The notes: generated from the letters alone by a model not told the origin. 64,000 bases of DNA from Endomychus coccineus (GCA_958510875.1 OY294067.1:261731180-261795179); one strand, 5' to 3'. Numbered from the stretch's first letter, positions 44,669 through 56,700 are shown. Numbers and translations: made by a program.

Positions 44669-44843
44669 AATGTAGCAAAAGTATTAAATATATAAACATA
44701 GCTAGCTTACCTGTTTGTTTCATTTGAACACTAATTTCCAGCCAGCAATTGTATTTTCTTTGTTGATTGGCATAGTTTTTATCAGCAGGATCATATAATT
44801 CCACATATTTTTCAACTAAAATTATTAGCTTTTCGTCCTCCAT
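42893..44843 (-). CDS. Harbinger-associated MADF DNA-binding protein (three exons)
   Basis: Exons (minus) 44843-44711, 43674-43518 and 43370-42893. The three donors/acceptors are GTAAGC...TTTAG and GTAAGT...TTGCAG, and all joins are in frame, giving 255 residues. MEDEKLIILVEKYVELYDPA starts a MADF domain, exon 2 gives VKDVKKRWAALRAMYRRALK and WRFEEQMSFLRLHI, its second half, and exon 3 is acidic and then has a basic stretch and a C-terminal helix-rich part. This partner protein is known to help Harbinger transposases bind the ends and enter the nucleus. An upstream Met at 44882 is possible, but MEDEKL is the usual start. The first intron contains the transposase exon 2. Confidence 0.88.
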
Positions 44844-45204
44844 ATTCCACCGCGTGTCAAACACCTGTGTCAACAATTGCAAAACGAATATAAGCAGCGA
44901 CAGTGTACTCTCCGAATGTTGCCGATTTAGTTCGGTATACTCGATTCATGGTATTAGCATGGTACGCGATCGTCAAAAAAGCGTGCATTAGACGTTCCCG
45001 AGCTCGTCTCGGTTACATCGCGCTGTCCCGAGATTCTTTCAAAAAGATCAGAGGAGAGCGCGTTGCGAGCGAGCCTAGCCCTAGAACACAGAGTGCAAAT
45101 GCATACGTTAGAAAACATGTAAAACGTCTTCACTGAGCGCGGTGGAGACTAGCTCAGCTCGCGTTGCGAAGGGACCGCGATCACCTAATGCGTTCCCTCC
45201 TTAA

Positions 45205-46271
45205 TGATGTAGAACATGTGCGCCAAACGTCAATTTAAACAAGATGTTAGGTTATATTGAAATAGACTCACAATTACGCGAAATTAATACCTCCAGAATA
45301 GTACTTCGAAAGGAGCACAGATACGATAAACTGCGAATGAATTAAATAGTCAAATTATCAATTCCATACTTTGACGTCAACCTGAAACCAACAATAATCC
45401 GCTCCACAGAATTTAATGTCTGAAGATGATGAGAGAATAATTCTGAAACAAATACTGTGTTCAAAATCATCGATTTGATGACATTTTTATGACTAGGAGA
45501 TGGTGCTTTGCAAATTCATATTATTTCTATTACCTAATAATAATATGCAGGGGAATAATTATTGGCGATACTGTCTACTTGGGACGTAGACTTCAGATAA
45601 TTATAACAAATTTATGAACTAACACATACCCACAGGCGTCAGGAAGTATTATACCATGTGAATAACTTGGTTGAGATAGTAGTTTAGACGTGTCTGAGTT
45701 ACTGTGGCAGACATCTGGTGATTTATCAAATATTAATAAACGTCGGATTCTATTGGTACCGGAATATATACTTACATTAATTAAAACCGTTTTATTTGTA
45801 GTTATTGCCTTGTTAGAGCATTGCCAATCAACTATTTCATTAGTAATTATTGATACCTTCTTCAAAAGAATACTGATGTCAATGAATTAAATTACAGAAA
45901 ATATGAAAAAGTGTTTGTAACGTAATATGCAACATTTAAGATATTGTGATTAGACCAAACATTCTTTCAGTAAGACATATAAAAAGTGGTTCAATTATTA
46001 TCGATATTTCTTTTGAAATATCGATCACATTTCTATGGATCTATTCGTTTCAAGCTTTCAGATCGGGTCGGAATCGTTGATAGTTATTTTTCGAGAAGAC
46101 ATTTCCAATAGCCCGGAACGTAAAGTGCAGATTGTAGTCAATGTTAAAAGAAAATATTTCTTTTGTGAAAAAACGAGCGAAGCTATAATTTATATAAATC
46201 GTTAGCAGGCATATGACCAGCCTAAAAAAACCACCCGTGATTATTTTTGGGAATATCAAAATATTTTTGGG
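45205..46271. other. Unassigned gap
   Basis: AT-rich, with frames at 45593-45890 on both strands that I do not recognise. Confidence 0.4.
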
Positions 46272-47634
46272 TTTGATTTTACGCGAGAACGGTAAGTCGT
46301 AGAGAAAATTTTGTGGACAAAAATTGTAGAGAACAACATTATCTACAATTTATTTAGTATAGTGCCTTGCGCTACAACCAAAAGCACAAAAAGCAGAGGA
46401 ATGTCAAAGTTGCCAAAAATAACCTGTCGAAGCGAAAATTTTTCTGATACGTACAATTTGTAAATACTCACCGGATGCATCGTTGTAACTTTTAGCGGAT
46501 GCGACACCACCTCGGCCCCTTATTACCAAAGTAATGAAACACTGCAGACATTTCCAAGAAACCCCCCATTCACCAAGAAAGCTGCAGGACAAGTCATCTT
46601 TGTGGCATTATGCGATGCTGCCACTCTAACAGACACGCTACCAGGACTGTTTCAAAAAATTCACACAATCTACGACCAAAAGTATCTGTATTCATTACCT
46701 CCTTCACCTGATGCGGTGAACCTCCATAGCCAAAGAGTCTATTTGCAAGTGCAGGCTTGCTTGAGCAATGCTTTGGATTCCTCTGATTGTGGTGCAGGAT
46801 GCGGATGCTGAAAAACCGTGTGTGCTCAGTCACTTGCAAGTACTGTGAAAGCTGCCGCAATGTGCGTTCATTCGACATAGAGGGAACTGAGATTGAAGAA
46901 GCTCCCTCACAAATTTTCCAGTGGCCCTCTACCTCAATCAGCGTTGCGGACAACAAAGTGTAAGACATTGGAGCAGAGTCGAAGGCGAGGACTTCATCGG
47001 ACTTACTACCAAAGCAGAAACATAGATTACGAGGAACAGTCACAAAATTATACGAAACGAATCGTTATAGACAACTAAACTACAAAAATTATCAATCAAT
47101 TGAAGTAAAATATCACAAGTAAAACTTCTAGTATAGTTAGAAACCTTTTTGTTAACATTATCAACATAATTTTGTTTAATTATTGATAGTTATACTTTAA
47201 ATTGGTTATTACCAAACTCTGTATAAGGCGATGACACTGGCATTCTAAACGGCAATTTTAAAACAAATAATACTTCCTCCATTCTAATGTCTGTGAATTC
47301 TCATTACCCAGCATTCGATGGGTATTTCACAACTACATGTTAGAAAATGAAAGTGCTATATCTCCGTAACAGTGCATCGTGGGAAATAAAAGTGCATATA
47401 TATTCTGTAGGTTTTATCGGCTCTCTAACTTTTATATTTTCACTGTTCGCGCAAACTTTTTTTTCGCGTCGAAAAAGAGGAAAGTCATTTCCGCCAAATT
47501 TGGCATCCTCTGCTTTTCGTACTTTTGGTTGTAGCCCAGTCACTACTAGAGATGAAGAGTAGCTAACGTTCTTCTCTACAATTTTTACTCACAGCATTTT
47601 TCTCTACGACCTACCGTTCTCGCACACAATCAAA
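46272..47634. mobile_element. Inverted-repeat element carrying a gene fragment
   Basis: 46272-46340 and 47566-47634 are inverted copies: TTTGATT, then GCGAGAACGGTA(A/G)GTCGTAGAG and AAAAATTGTAGAGAA with few changes. No target duplication could be read. The right half also has a block (47340-47550) with open frames in both directions that is not recognised. A Cys-rich protein fragment is at 46580-46960 (see its entry). Confidence 0.68.
46580..46960 (+). pseudogene. Fragment of a cysteine-rich insect protein family
   Basis: The plus strand reads LPGLFQKIHTIYDQ, SLPPSPDAVNLHSQRVYLQVQ and, after a frame change, VCSVTCKYCESCRNV. This is like a group of uncharacterised insect proteins with a ...LPPT..A...H..RVYLQVQ...W.G stretch followed by repeated Cys motifs. 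Those proteins often occur in many copies. A stop (46808) and a frame change separate the two parts. My family match is from memory of the pattern only. Confidence 0.5.
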
Positions 47635-47891
47635 TCGAAGAACATTGTGATATTCCTAAGATTGGCGGGGTCACAAATTTTTGGTTTTAACCTCGTCACA
47701 TGCCATGCTAATGATTTATAAAAAAAGGCTTTTTTGCCACAAATTTTACAGATTCACTGTACTAAAAGCCAATAAGAGTACGAAATATGATAATTGACAT
47801 ATCATCTAGTGAGACTTCAGAAAAAGATGATTACAGTCCTATTGTCTATTCACTATTGATAGGAAATAATCACCCTCATCCACTGAAAATA

Positions 47892-49382
47892 CACACATCA
47901 AAAGAATCTAAGGGTCAAGCATATTTTGGGATTGTTTGTTAATTCTCGGAGATCCACGTGGCATTATCGCGTTGCAGATCTTTGTTTGTTATTTACACAA
48001 TACTTTTTTATCATTTTGAACATCATGGCATGTGTTCCTCTATTTTCCAAAAACTATTCATTTTCTTCATGTCGTTCCTTGTTTCATTCATCAGATCAAA
48101 TTAGATGTTATCCGACCAGCGAATGGTAATTATTGAAAATTTTGAGTAGTGTTGTTTGTCTGAATTATGGAACGTAATCACCTTCAGAGAGACGTGCACT
48201 TAAGGGCCATTGGAATGCTTCAAGCTGGAATGTCGCATAGGGTTGTTGCCAATGAATTAGGGACTAACCAGTCCACTATAAGTCGTTTATGGATTCGTTA
48301 CAATCAAACTTGTGATGTTAGAGAGCAACATACTGGCCGTACCAGAATAACAACGGCGGCACAGGACAGATTTCTGAGAATTCAAGCTCTGAGAAATCCA
48401 ACCCACACGGCAAGTCAACTAAGTTTGGAACTCAGAAACGCTCACCATATACAGATAAGTGACCAAACTGTGAGAAATAGACTACACGAGTCCAATTTAC
48501 GTGCCAGGCGTCCATGGAGAGCTCCACCATTATCCAGAGGAAATCGCGAGGCCCGAATAGTCTGGGCTAGAAATCACATAGAATGGGGCGTGCAAGAATG
48601 GACTCCTGTGTTGTTTAGTGATGAATCGAGATTCGGTTTACGTCCAGACGTACTCGTGTATGGAGACAACCTGGAAATGTTTGGAGACTTAGGACTGCAC
48701 AGGAAGTTCACAGCTACCAGGGCTTGGTGATGGTTTGGGGTGGTATCAGCATTGGCGGAAGAAGCGACCTCGTATTGCTGGAGAGGTTTGTAAATGCTCT
48801 TAGATATAGGGACCTGATATAAGAACCATTTGTCATTCCGTATGCAGCTGCAGTAGGTGAAAACTTCATCTTCATGCATGACAATGCGCGCCCTCATACC
48901 GCCGCGATCGTAACAGATGAGAGTGGTATAAGTGTTTTGGATTGGCCTGCTCAATCGCCAGACCTGAATCCAATTGAGCATGTGTGGGATTTGCTTGGCA
49001 GAAGAATTTTAAGGCGTAACATATTCTTCCATACTCTGGTTGAAGAATGGAATGCGATTGATCAGGAAAGCATCGATAACCTTATTCTCAGCTTACCAAA
49101 TCGATGAAGGGCAGTTATAAACAATCGCGGTGGACTTGTATTACACATTGACCAGTGACAATTTTTTTGCTCAGAATCCTAAGTGCATTGAATTCGAATT
49201 TTTCACTCTTTTCAGTTAGATTAAAGCTTTCAATTGATTTGCAAACTTTGTATGAAATTATAAATAAATTATGTGGCAAAAGATTATGTTCTACGTGGGT
49301 AACCAAAATTGTATTGAATTTCCCATTACCAAGTGACGAAACCCTTAAAATATCGCTGACCCCTACATTAGTTTGATGTGTG
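47892..49382 (+). mobile_element. Tc1-like element inside a PLE terminal repeat
   Basis: The left end begins CACACATCAAAAGAATCTAAGG, and the right end, inward from 49382, begins CACACATCAAACTAATGTAGG, with inverted similarity continuing for about 40 bp. TA is present on both sides (47890-47891 and 49383-49384). Removing 47892-49382 and one TA restores a continuous PLE repeat. Confidence 0.88.
48167..49107 (+). pseudogene. Tc1-like transposase, one shift and one stop
   Basis: 48167-48650 reads RAIGMLQAGMSHRVVANELG (HTH), GRTRITTAAQDRFLR, LRARRPWRAPPLS and LFSDESRFGL with the first Asp. A frame change near 48650 leads to MVWGGISIGGRSDLVLLE. An in-frame TAA lies near 48819. Then FMHDNARPHTAA has the second Asp and DWPAQSPDLNPIEHVWD the Glu (DD34E). 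About 310 residues are readable. The damage is light, so the copy is fairly young. Confidence 0.88.
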
Positions 49383-49479
49383 TACTATTAAAGTACTGAG
49401 GACCTTTCTTTCGGCTACAAAGTAGCCATCAACAGAGTAAACTAAATCATGAATCAAAATGGGTTACCCTCAGCTGGAG

Positions 49480-50705
49480 ATAAATCGGAGTTTACTAAAT
49501 TGGTTATACATTTCCATCCCTTCTAAATTACCTAGATATTTGTCTGAACTGTATTTTAATAGTGATAAACTTTCTTGAGAAATGGTGTGACTTGTATTCA
49601 AAATATGTTCGGCTACCGCTCATTTTTCACCATTATTTTTCTTTATGTGGGCAAAATGTTCCTTATAACGAGTTAAAATGTTCCTTTTAGTTTGACCCAC
49701 ATAGCATTTTGAACACGACTCACAATTCATTTTGTAAATCCAGGATTTGGCGAAATCGGCAACTTTATCAAAGGTGTTGCCTAAACGGTGTTTACCTTGT
49801 TCTTACATATATAAACTGGTTGTATTGCAAATTTAGAACAACTATGGAATTCATTACTTACTAAAGAATGATAAGTGGAACTTTTGAAGTTCATTGAAGT
49901 ATTTGGAGGTAATCGCTCTAATTTGGTTAGTTGGTTACATTCCAATTTCCTTTTTTGTTTAGAAATTAAATTATTGATCAAAGATTTGTGGTAACCATTG
50001 TCCAACGCAATTTGCTGAAGTTTCTTAACTTCGTTGTTATGATTTTGCTGACTCAAAGGGACGTTCAATAATCTATGAACTAGACTATTAAGCGGAGCTA
50101 TTTTATATTCAAATGGTGTAGCTGAATCTGTCGGGGTATACCTATTATGTTTGAGTGGGTTTTCTGTATATGTCGAAATCCAAGTGATTACCATTTTTAT
50201 AATGTTGATATAAAGGAAAGGAAGCTGATTATCTGTTTCTATTCCGACAGGCAACATGACAAAAAGGCCATGTAAATCAAAATCTTTACTTGTAACCGCG
50301 AAAATGTCATCAACATATCTATACCAAAGTTTTGGGAACTGATTCATTTTCGATTTTGAGAAGGTTTCAAGTTGGCTTAGAAAAATATTGGCCAAAAAAG
50401 GAGAGAGTGGATTGCCCATTGCACATCTGCTTGTTTGTTCATAGTTATTTTTGTTAAAAGTGAAATAATTTTGCTCAATACATAAAGATGTAAGGATCAC
50501 GTATTCTGTATTATGTGCAGTTTCTATCGGGGATATTAATATTAGAAATCCATTTCTTCAGAATGTTTATCGACTCAGGGATTGGAGTATTTGTAAATAG
50601 TGAAACAACATCAAATCTTATTATTCACTATCAATCCCCGTGTATCTCAAATCTTGGAGGAAATTTTGTAATGCTACTGATAAGCTCAATATTTTTTAAA
50701 CTCAA
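49480..50705 (-). pseudogene. Penelope RT and GIY-YIG endonuclease
   Basis: The minus strand, from about 50620, reads FDVVSLFTNTPIPES, then (after a stop near 50516 and a frame change) 50500-49781: CAMGNPLSPFLANIFLSQLE and WYRYVDDIFAV, the catalytic core with the YVDD Asp pair. The frame ends at 49781. The next part, in another frame, has WIYKMNCESC, CYVGQTKRNILTRYKEHF and AEHILNTSH, a good GIY-YIG nuclease (the first G is W). It is the fullest PLE protein in the window but is 5' truncated and disrupted. Confidence 0.87.
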
Positions 50706-52560
50706 ATAAAATAGCTATTAAAAGTTTGATTTCCACTGATTTAATAAATAAATATGACTAAGTTTCGCTAACACCGTAGTTTCTTCAAACAGATATTAAT
50801 ACAAAGTACGCAATATCTTTCGTCGACGGTTTTTTTAACCACTGCGAAATAAAGGACTCCAGTCCGATCTAGAAAGCCTGATTGATTGAGTAGACATGAT
50901 TCTTTATAGATCCGATTTGTTTTGTTCCAAACTGATTTGAGTTAAGTCATTATTCAAGCGACCATGCATAATTATACTCATGTTAAAGAAACTGTTGTCT
51001 TCTTACGTGCCCTTCAAGGATATCATCCGTTAATGCTGAATGTTCCACAAAATGAAAAAGGACATTTATTCAAGCCAGAAATTGGCTTGGAGATGTTTCA
51101 AAATGAGTGCGAAAAGTGGTGACTACATCTATGAAACCGAGTAAAATGATCAGCCTACAAATCTTTAGGTTGGAGGTATTGTGAAAGTGAAGAGACATCT
51201 ACAAGAGTATATTTAGTATATTGTATATTTTACACACTTTAAGAAGAATTCACAAAAATCCTCGACCGCAAGTAGCTCGGGTCTCGAATCAGATTTAGAA
51301 GAACGACATGGCCAGCTGAAATCCTTCAACACTCTTAACTATTGATATTAAGAGAAGCATGAGATCGTATGTCCCTTTGTTTGATTTGTTGCAGAACTAT
51401 TGTAATATGTTGGTACAAGAACGAGAACGATTCTACGGAGCTGTCGTGAATCATATAATGGAGTAAACGACAGTTAGTTCTTTTGAGATTAACTTAATTT
51501 GAATGGAAGTTTGAAAACTTCAGTAAATTGGATATGAAATCAAAACTTTTGTAACAGAATCGAAAAATCCTACTCCCATATCCTCCAAATAATATAATCG
51601 TATCAGTCATCAATATGATGAATCTGAAGATCATGTCTAATATATAGATGTGGTCTGGTTTGCAATAAGTGGAACGGTGTTATTCGGATGAGTTGTTGAA
51701 AAAAGTACACACTCTCCGGTAGGATCGTTGATATAAGTGTGTAAAAACAGAATTGGATTACGATAAAAAGTAGACTGCTCCGAAATACCGAACGCATAAT
51801 CCCTTGCCTATTCTTAAATTTAATCCTCTTCAACAATGAGTTGTCAATGGCAAGTTCTCGTACAGAACAAAAGTATGCAGCTTTCTTTCGTTATAAACTG
51901 TTTAAAGTTTTAGCTTTGATCATTCCGCCTCATTTGACATTGCAGAATTTTAATCTCTAACAGTTCATTTTAACGATCAGTGGTTCCTACCATAATGGAG
52001 TGTTTTCCTTTCTCACCACGGGAATGCGATACAAAAAATAAAGAAAAACCATTGCTGACGTACGGTTAACTATTTTTGTCACTTTTGGGTCGGATGTTTG
52101 CCATTTAATGCCACTTTTATTCTTGAATTTCATTAGACGGCCTTATCCATTGAACAGTGTCCTTTTTGTCATCACAAGCAATCTACATTTATCGTACAAG
52201 TGATGCATAAACAATAGTTTGTATCGTGTAATCGTATGTTTCTACAGCAACATAACGAGTTCTCGTGTTTTTACTAGCTTTTATTTCCAAGCTTTCGTTT
52301 AACATAGCATGGTCAAATCTTGTAATTCAATTTCGCTTCCACATGTCTCATCTGGTTTAAATCTGACAATGATATATTTGCAATGGCGATATAATTTACA
52401 ATCATTGCTTATGCAAATTAAACGGATAGATAACAACCACTGTTTTTGCAGGGATCTACGCAAGAGCAAGTCAATATTTCATGTGTAGAAATTGATTGAA
52501 TTTTCTCCAAAGACGTGAGGCCAGCTGTGCATCATATCGGCCGCTGATTGACATTGGAAG
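50706..52560. other. Long stretch without recognised gene
   Basis: A 77-codon minus frame at 51603-51836 is unrecognised. The rest appears non-coding. Confidence 0.4.
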
Positions 52561-52732
52561 TGACCTCATGTCCCACCCACAACTATTTTGCAGCAGATGA
52601 TGGTACACTTCATACCGATTTCTCATCCTGAGTCCCTATATCAGCGAATGAAGAGGAGCGAGGTAGAAGCCGATACAATGAATGAAGATCTAGCAAGAAT
52701 TTTGAAATGGGGATCTGCCAATGTGTATCTTA
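52561..52732 (+). pseudogene. LINE family A, palm fragment (left of mariner)
   Basis: On the plus strand, GCAGATGATGGTAC (ADDGT) lies at 52593, followed by sequence like that after FADDGT in the family A copies. It is cut at TA 52731-52732 by the mariner and continues at 55350-55450 with SSIFMLGL and SIAKT. Confidence 0.7.
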
Positions 52733-52932
52733 CCGGGATATCAAAAACTATCTTGGTCAAGGGTGGTTGTGGAATCTAAAACGTGTGTCTTACTTTACGT
52801 TTGAAATAATTATGTCACTGTCACACTGACATCATCAATAACCTACAAATTTCGTACCTATTTATTTCAGTTGTAAAACAATAATGAACTACAAATTATG
52901 AAATAACGGTTTTAGTAACAAGAAAAACTAAA

Positions 52933-53920
52933 TTACAGTAATTGTTGGAAATGTCCCCCGTTTTCTTCGATGCACAAGTTAACGCGCATCCTCATGCTGT
53001 GAAAACCGTTTTGCAGCATTTCTGGCGTTATGGTTGCACATTGCTGAACTATTCTTTGTTGAAGTTCTTGCAAATTGTTTACCGGAGTTGCGAAAATCTT
53101 GTTTTTTAAGTAAGGAAATATAAAATAGTCCATAATTGTCAAACAAGGTGATCTCGGAGGAAACTCAACTTCTGTATGTAAACTTATCAGCAGGTCATCA
53201 AAAAACTCGCGGAGATAAGCAATATTTTCTCGTGTAGTATGTGCTGTTACACCGTCATGCTGGAAATAACCGTACCGAAGTTCATCATCGTTTAACTGTT
53301 GCACAAATTCAGCCAAAAAGTTGTGTCTGTACCTTTCTACGTTGACGGTGAAATCGAAAAAAATTGGCCCAATTATTCTTTTGCGAGAAACTGCCATCCA
53401 AACACCGATTTTTTGAGCATGTAGTGGCGATTCTCACATGAGGGTTATCATTGCTCCACATTCGCATATTTTGAGAATTGATGTATCCCGAAAAAAAAAG
53501 AGTTTAGTCCAGAAGATCGTCATTCATTAAATTATTGACAAACCAATGGCAGTGAGCAAGGCGTCTGGGGTGTTCTGCGGGCAGAAGAGCTTGATGTGCT
53601 TGCATCTTATATGGATGCATGTTCAAGTCTTTCTATAAAATCTTTTGGCATGTTCCATAAGAAAGTTCAATTTCCTGAGAAAGACGTTTCAAAGGTTTTG
53701 CAGGCTCCTCTTCCATACGTTGACGAACGTCATTGACAACTTCTTCTGTACGAACTCTTGGTGTACCAGCACCTTTTTTATGAGTCACACAACCAGTTTC
53801 GCGAAACACTTCAACACAATTTGTGAGGCACGCATAAAAATTGTCCGGTAATATTGCCACGTTAGGGAAGTACTCTCGAAAATTGTCCAAACACAAACGT
53901 TGACTGTATTGCTAATTTCC
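52933..53920 (-). pseudogene. Mariner-like transposase, disrupted
   Basis: Minus strand 53896-53633 reads CVEVFRETGCVTHKKGAGTP and RLSQEIELSYGTCQKIL (HTH). The middle, 53500-53400, holds SGYINSQNMRMWSNDNPH, but the first Asp motif just upstream is altered to TKL. 53397-52933 then has FFDFTVNVERYRHNFLAEFV, FQHDGVTAHTT with the second Asp, and PPRSPCLTIMDYFIF, where the third acidic residue seems to be the D before YF. Frame changes separate the parts. Confidence 0.82.
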
Positions 53921-54136
53921 ATTAACTAGCGCACCCGTTCAAAAATAGGCTCCAATCATGAAAATTTTGTGCTGTGTGGTAAGAGGCATGATTCAAAAAC
54001 TGGATTAGAAAATTCCAGCACAACGACTTAACAGATTGTGACACAACAAAACATATTCAAAAATTTAAAGTAAGACACACGTTTTACATTCCACAACCAC
54101 CCTTGACCAAGATAATTTTTAATTTGTAGTTCATTC

Positions 54137-55197
54137 ACAAGGGAGCCACTTGGGACCTATTCTGTTCACTTTATTCAGAAATGACTTAACAATCTCTATC
54201 AAATGTAGTATACGATCTATGTTTGCAGATGATTTAAGATGTTCATGACTGTATCAGCATTCAAAATGACTTGTACTCGCTTGAAACTTGGTGCTTAAAA
54301 AATAATATGTTTCTAAATATTGCAAAGTGCAACGTCATTACCTTCTCTAGAAAAACTTCTGATATAGTGTATAATCATTCAATTGATGGTATCATTCTAG
54401 AGAGAGTTACTTTTATAAGAGATCTTGGTATTATTTTTGACAAAAGCCTTAGATTTCATTTACATTTTGAGTACATTCTAAAACGAGCATTTCGACTTTG
54501 TGGATTTATAAAAAGACAAACTCAAGACTTTACAAATATTAATGCAGTCATCACGTTATTCAATTCCTTAGTTAGATATATTCTTGAGTATGAATGTATA
54601 ATCTGAAATCCTAACTACAAAATTTACATCGATCAATTAGAAAAAGTGCAGAAAAAGGTTGTAAACTATATTTTATTTAAACTTAATATTGACAGGAAAT
54701 TGTATAGTTATGAAAGTCGTTTGCAGATTTTGGGTATTTCCCCATTACACGAACGTCGAAGACACTTTGAAATTAAATTTGCCTATAAAGTTTTTAATAA
54801 CATTATTGACAGTCCATCTATTTTGAGTCTATTTAATGTTCGAGTACCAAGTTATAACACCCGTACTCAAGCATTGTTACACATTGATACCCATCGCACC
54901 AGGTATGGTTCGCACACCACTGTCAACAATATTTGTGGATCAGTTAATGAATTTTGTGCAATCTTCGATATTTTTAATATGTCCTATAAACAACTTAAAT
55001 CAAAAGTTCGCCACTCTAGTCTTCTTAATAATTAATTAATTTGTTATATATATATTTTTTTTTATATTACTTATTTAAAGAACATTTATTACTTTGTTTT
55101 TTTATTATTATTGTAAGTTCACTTAAATGTATTGTATCATTTGGGATTTATCCTGTGGATATGTAAATTGAAATAAATAAATAAATAAATAAATAAA
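54137..55197 (+). pseudogene. CR1/Jockey-like LINE, 3' part, inside mariner
   Basis: The plus strand reads SQGSHLGPILFTLFRNDL and SMFADD (54140-54230), then 54271-54606 LGIIFDKSLRFHLHFEYILK and FNSLVRYILEYECII, and 54646-55035 with YESRLQILGISPLHERRRHF. This is palm through C-terminus of a non-LTR RT. A stop after ECII and one frame change are seen. It ends in an AAAT repeat at about 55171-55197. The 5' end is at about 54137. Confidence 0.85.
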
Positions 55198-55349
55198 TTA
55201 TTGTTTTACAACTGAAATAAATAGGTATGAAATTTGTAGGTTATTGATGATGTCAGTGTGACAGTGACGTAATTATTTCAAACGTAAAGTAAGACACTTA
55301 TTAGATTCCACAACCACCCTTGACCAAGATAATTTTTGATATCCCGGTA

Positions 55350-55450
55350 CTACGAAGTCCTCCATATTCATGCTCGGCCTAACAGCACCTACTCATGGGA
55401 CGATCATGCGAGGTCCATTGCGAAAACCTCTCCCTTTTCTATAGATACTT
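55350..55450 (+). pseudogene. LINE family A, thumb fragment (right of mariner)
   Basis: TACGAAGTCCTCCATATTCATG and the text near 55398-55430 (CGAGGTCCATTGCGAAAAC) equal the SSIYVLG and HERSIAKT codons of the family A copies on the other strand. It is the continuation of 52561-52732. Confidence 0.68.
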
Positions 55451-56700
55451 CGATCGTCGGTGCTCATCAGAAATCTCGTCTGTAATTCTATATAGAATCG
55501 TTTGCTTAATTATTGAAGATAATCAACTTTACTTGTTAGATGAACCAACTCGGTGAAATACAATTGCTTAAAACCGAAAACGTATGTCTAAACCCGATTT
55601 TCTCCGAAAGTTCTCCGAAAGCGAGAGATTAGAACCAGATGATTAACTTGGGAGAATATTGTTGGCTTATAATAGCTTTAATCATAGCACACCTCGAATA
55701 TTCGCATTCTTGTCACGCCACTGGTAGCTGTACAACTGTTGGAGTTCCCAAGAACGTGTTCCGGCCGTACTTATAGAAGTTTACTTTAAGACCTGTCAAT
55801 TATTATCTACGATAGAGTAAATATATCTGTGAGCCTGCCGAAAACTTTTAGTTTACTTGTAATTTATAAAATGTTTACTATAATTTACTTTACCGGTTCC
55901 CGCTGCGACGTTGTTTTGTTAATCCCTTTGAGAAGCTTACCTATTCATTGATTTGTTACTTTCTCACCAATAATCCAAAGAAATGGAATTTACCAGTACA
56001 CATGTTACACAAGGCATTCCATTCCATGCCAATAGCAAAATACGAAGTATTAACTAATATTCCTCTTTCTTCGAGGAATTCCAGATTCCAGTAAAAAATT
56101 ATTTGTGAAAATTGATATCATAAAACATCAGATATTTTGCATTATTCAAGTATTAAAGGTAAGTCAGTACGTGCCCTCCACGATCAATACCTTTTCGAAG
56201 AATTCCTGATTCCGCTAGAAAATTATTTATAATTTAAAATTTGATATCATAATAATCATATTTATTATCCAAAGGCAATAGGTGCCCCAGAGTTTTTTGC
56301 CCGACCGATTCGATGAGAAAATACTTTAAAATTAATATTTTTTTCATATTTCCAAAATCATCAGTTGTCACCTCCGAGGGTGAACGTAAACGAAATTTTT
56401 TCACTGCATTTGGGGTTAACTTTGAGTCTGTAAACGTAAAAGCGAAATTTTCTTGTGAAAATGCGAGGAAGTGACGACTCTAATCTTAAATATGCCGGCT
56501 TTAATCAACATCGGCAAGCCCGTCATCTTGTTGTTTCAAATATCATCTTAATTGTTTGAAATATATTCTTCAAGATATTTGAATTTATGAAAGTGGGATT
56601 TCATTCTTCATCTTTAAACAGCTTTAAACGTGAATAAACGCTGATTGGCTTCATGTGATTCGAGAATTAGATCATTACATAGTCTAGTCAAAGAAGAAAT
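55451..56700. other. Non-coding gap
   Basis: AT-rich, without a recognised gene or terminal repeat. Confidence 0.4.

Larger units (their letters stand above)
42265..45201 (+). mobile_element. PIF/Harbinger transposon, apparently complete
   Basis: TIRs of 51 bp at 42265-42315 and 45151-45201 begin AGGAGGGAACGCATTAGGTG and differ at two positions. TAA flanks both sides (42262-42264, 45202-45204), the standard 3-bp Harbinger target duplication. The two genes expected of an autonomous element are both present with intact frames after splicing: a DDE transposase (plus) and a MADF DNA-binding protein (minus). The genes overlap in opposite directions. High TIR identity and intact frames suggest that it arrived recently. 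Confidence 0.95.
47851..50705 (-). mobile_element. Penelope-like element (copy 3), interrupted by Tc1
   Basis: The terminal repeat starts at about 47851 (ATAATCACCCTCATCCACTG), is broken at 47891 by a Tc1 element, and goes on at 49383 with CTATTAAAGTACTGAGGACC. The coding part follows at 49480-50705. The 5' portion beyond 50705 is missing, with no second terminal repeat found. Confidence 0.85.
52733..55347 (-). mobile_element. Mariner-like element with internal rearrangement and LINE insertion
   Basis: CCGGGATATCAAAAACTATC at 52733 is inverse to the end at 55347, TA on both sides (52731-52732, 55348-55349). The inverted match continues for about 155 bp. A third copy of the terminal text (AAAGTAAGACACAC, CACAACCACCCTTGACCAAG) lies at about 54072-54121 and lacks the outermost bases. 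It adjoins an inverse of the left inner end, into which a LINE (54137-55197) was inserted. Confidence 0.8.

Noticed and set aside
44903..45136. 77-codon basic frame in the right part of the Harbinger element
   Set aside because: It overlaps subterminal sequence and the promoter region of the MADF gene; no motif.
55171..55197. AAAT microsatellite
   Set aside because: It is the 3' tail of the LINE at 54137-55197, not an independent repeat.
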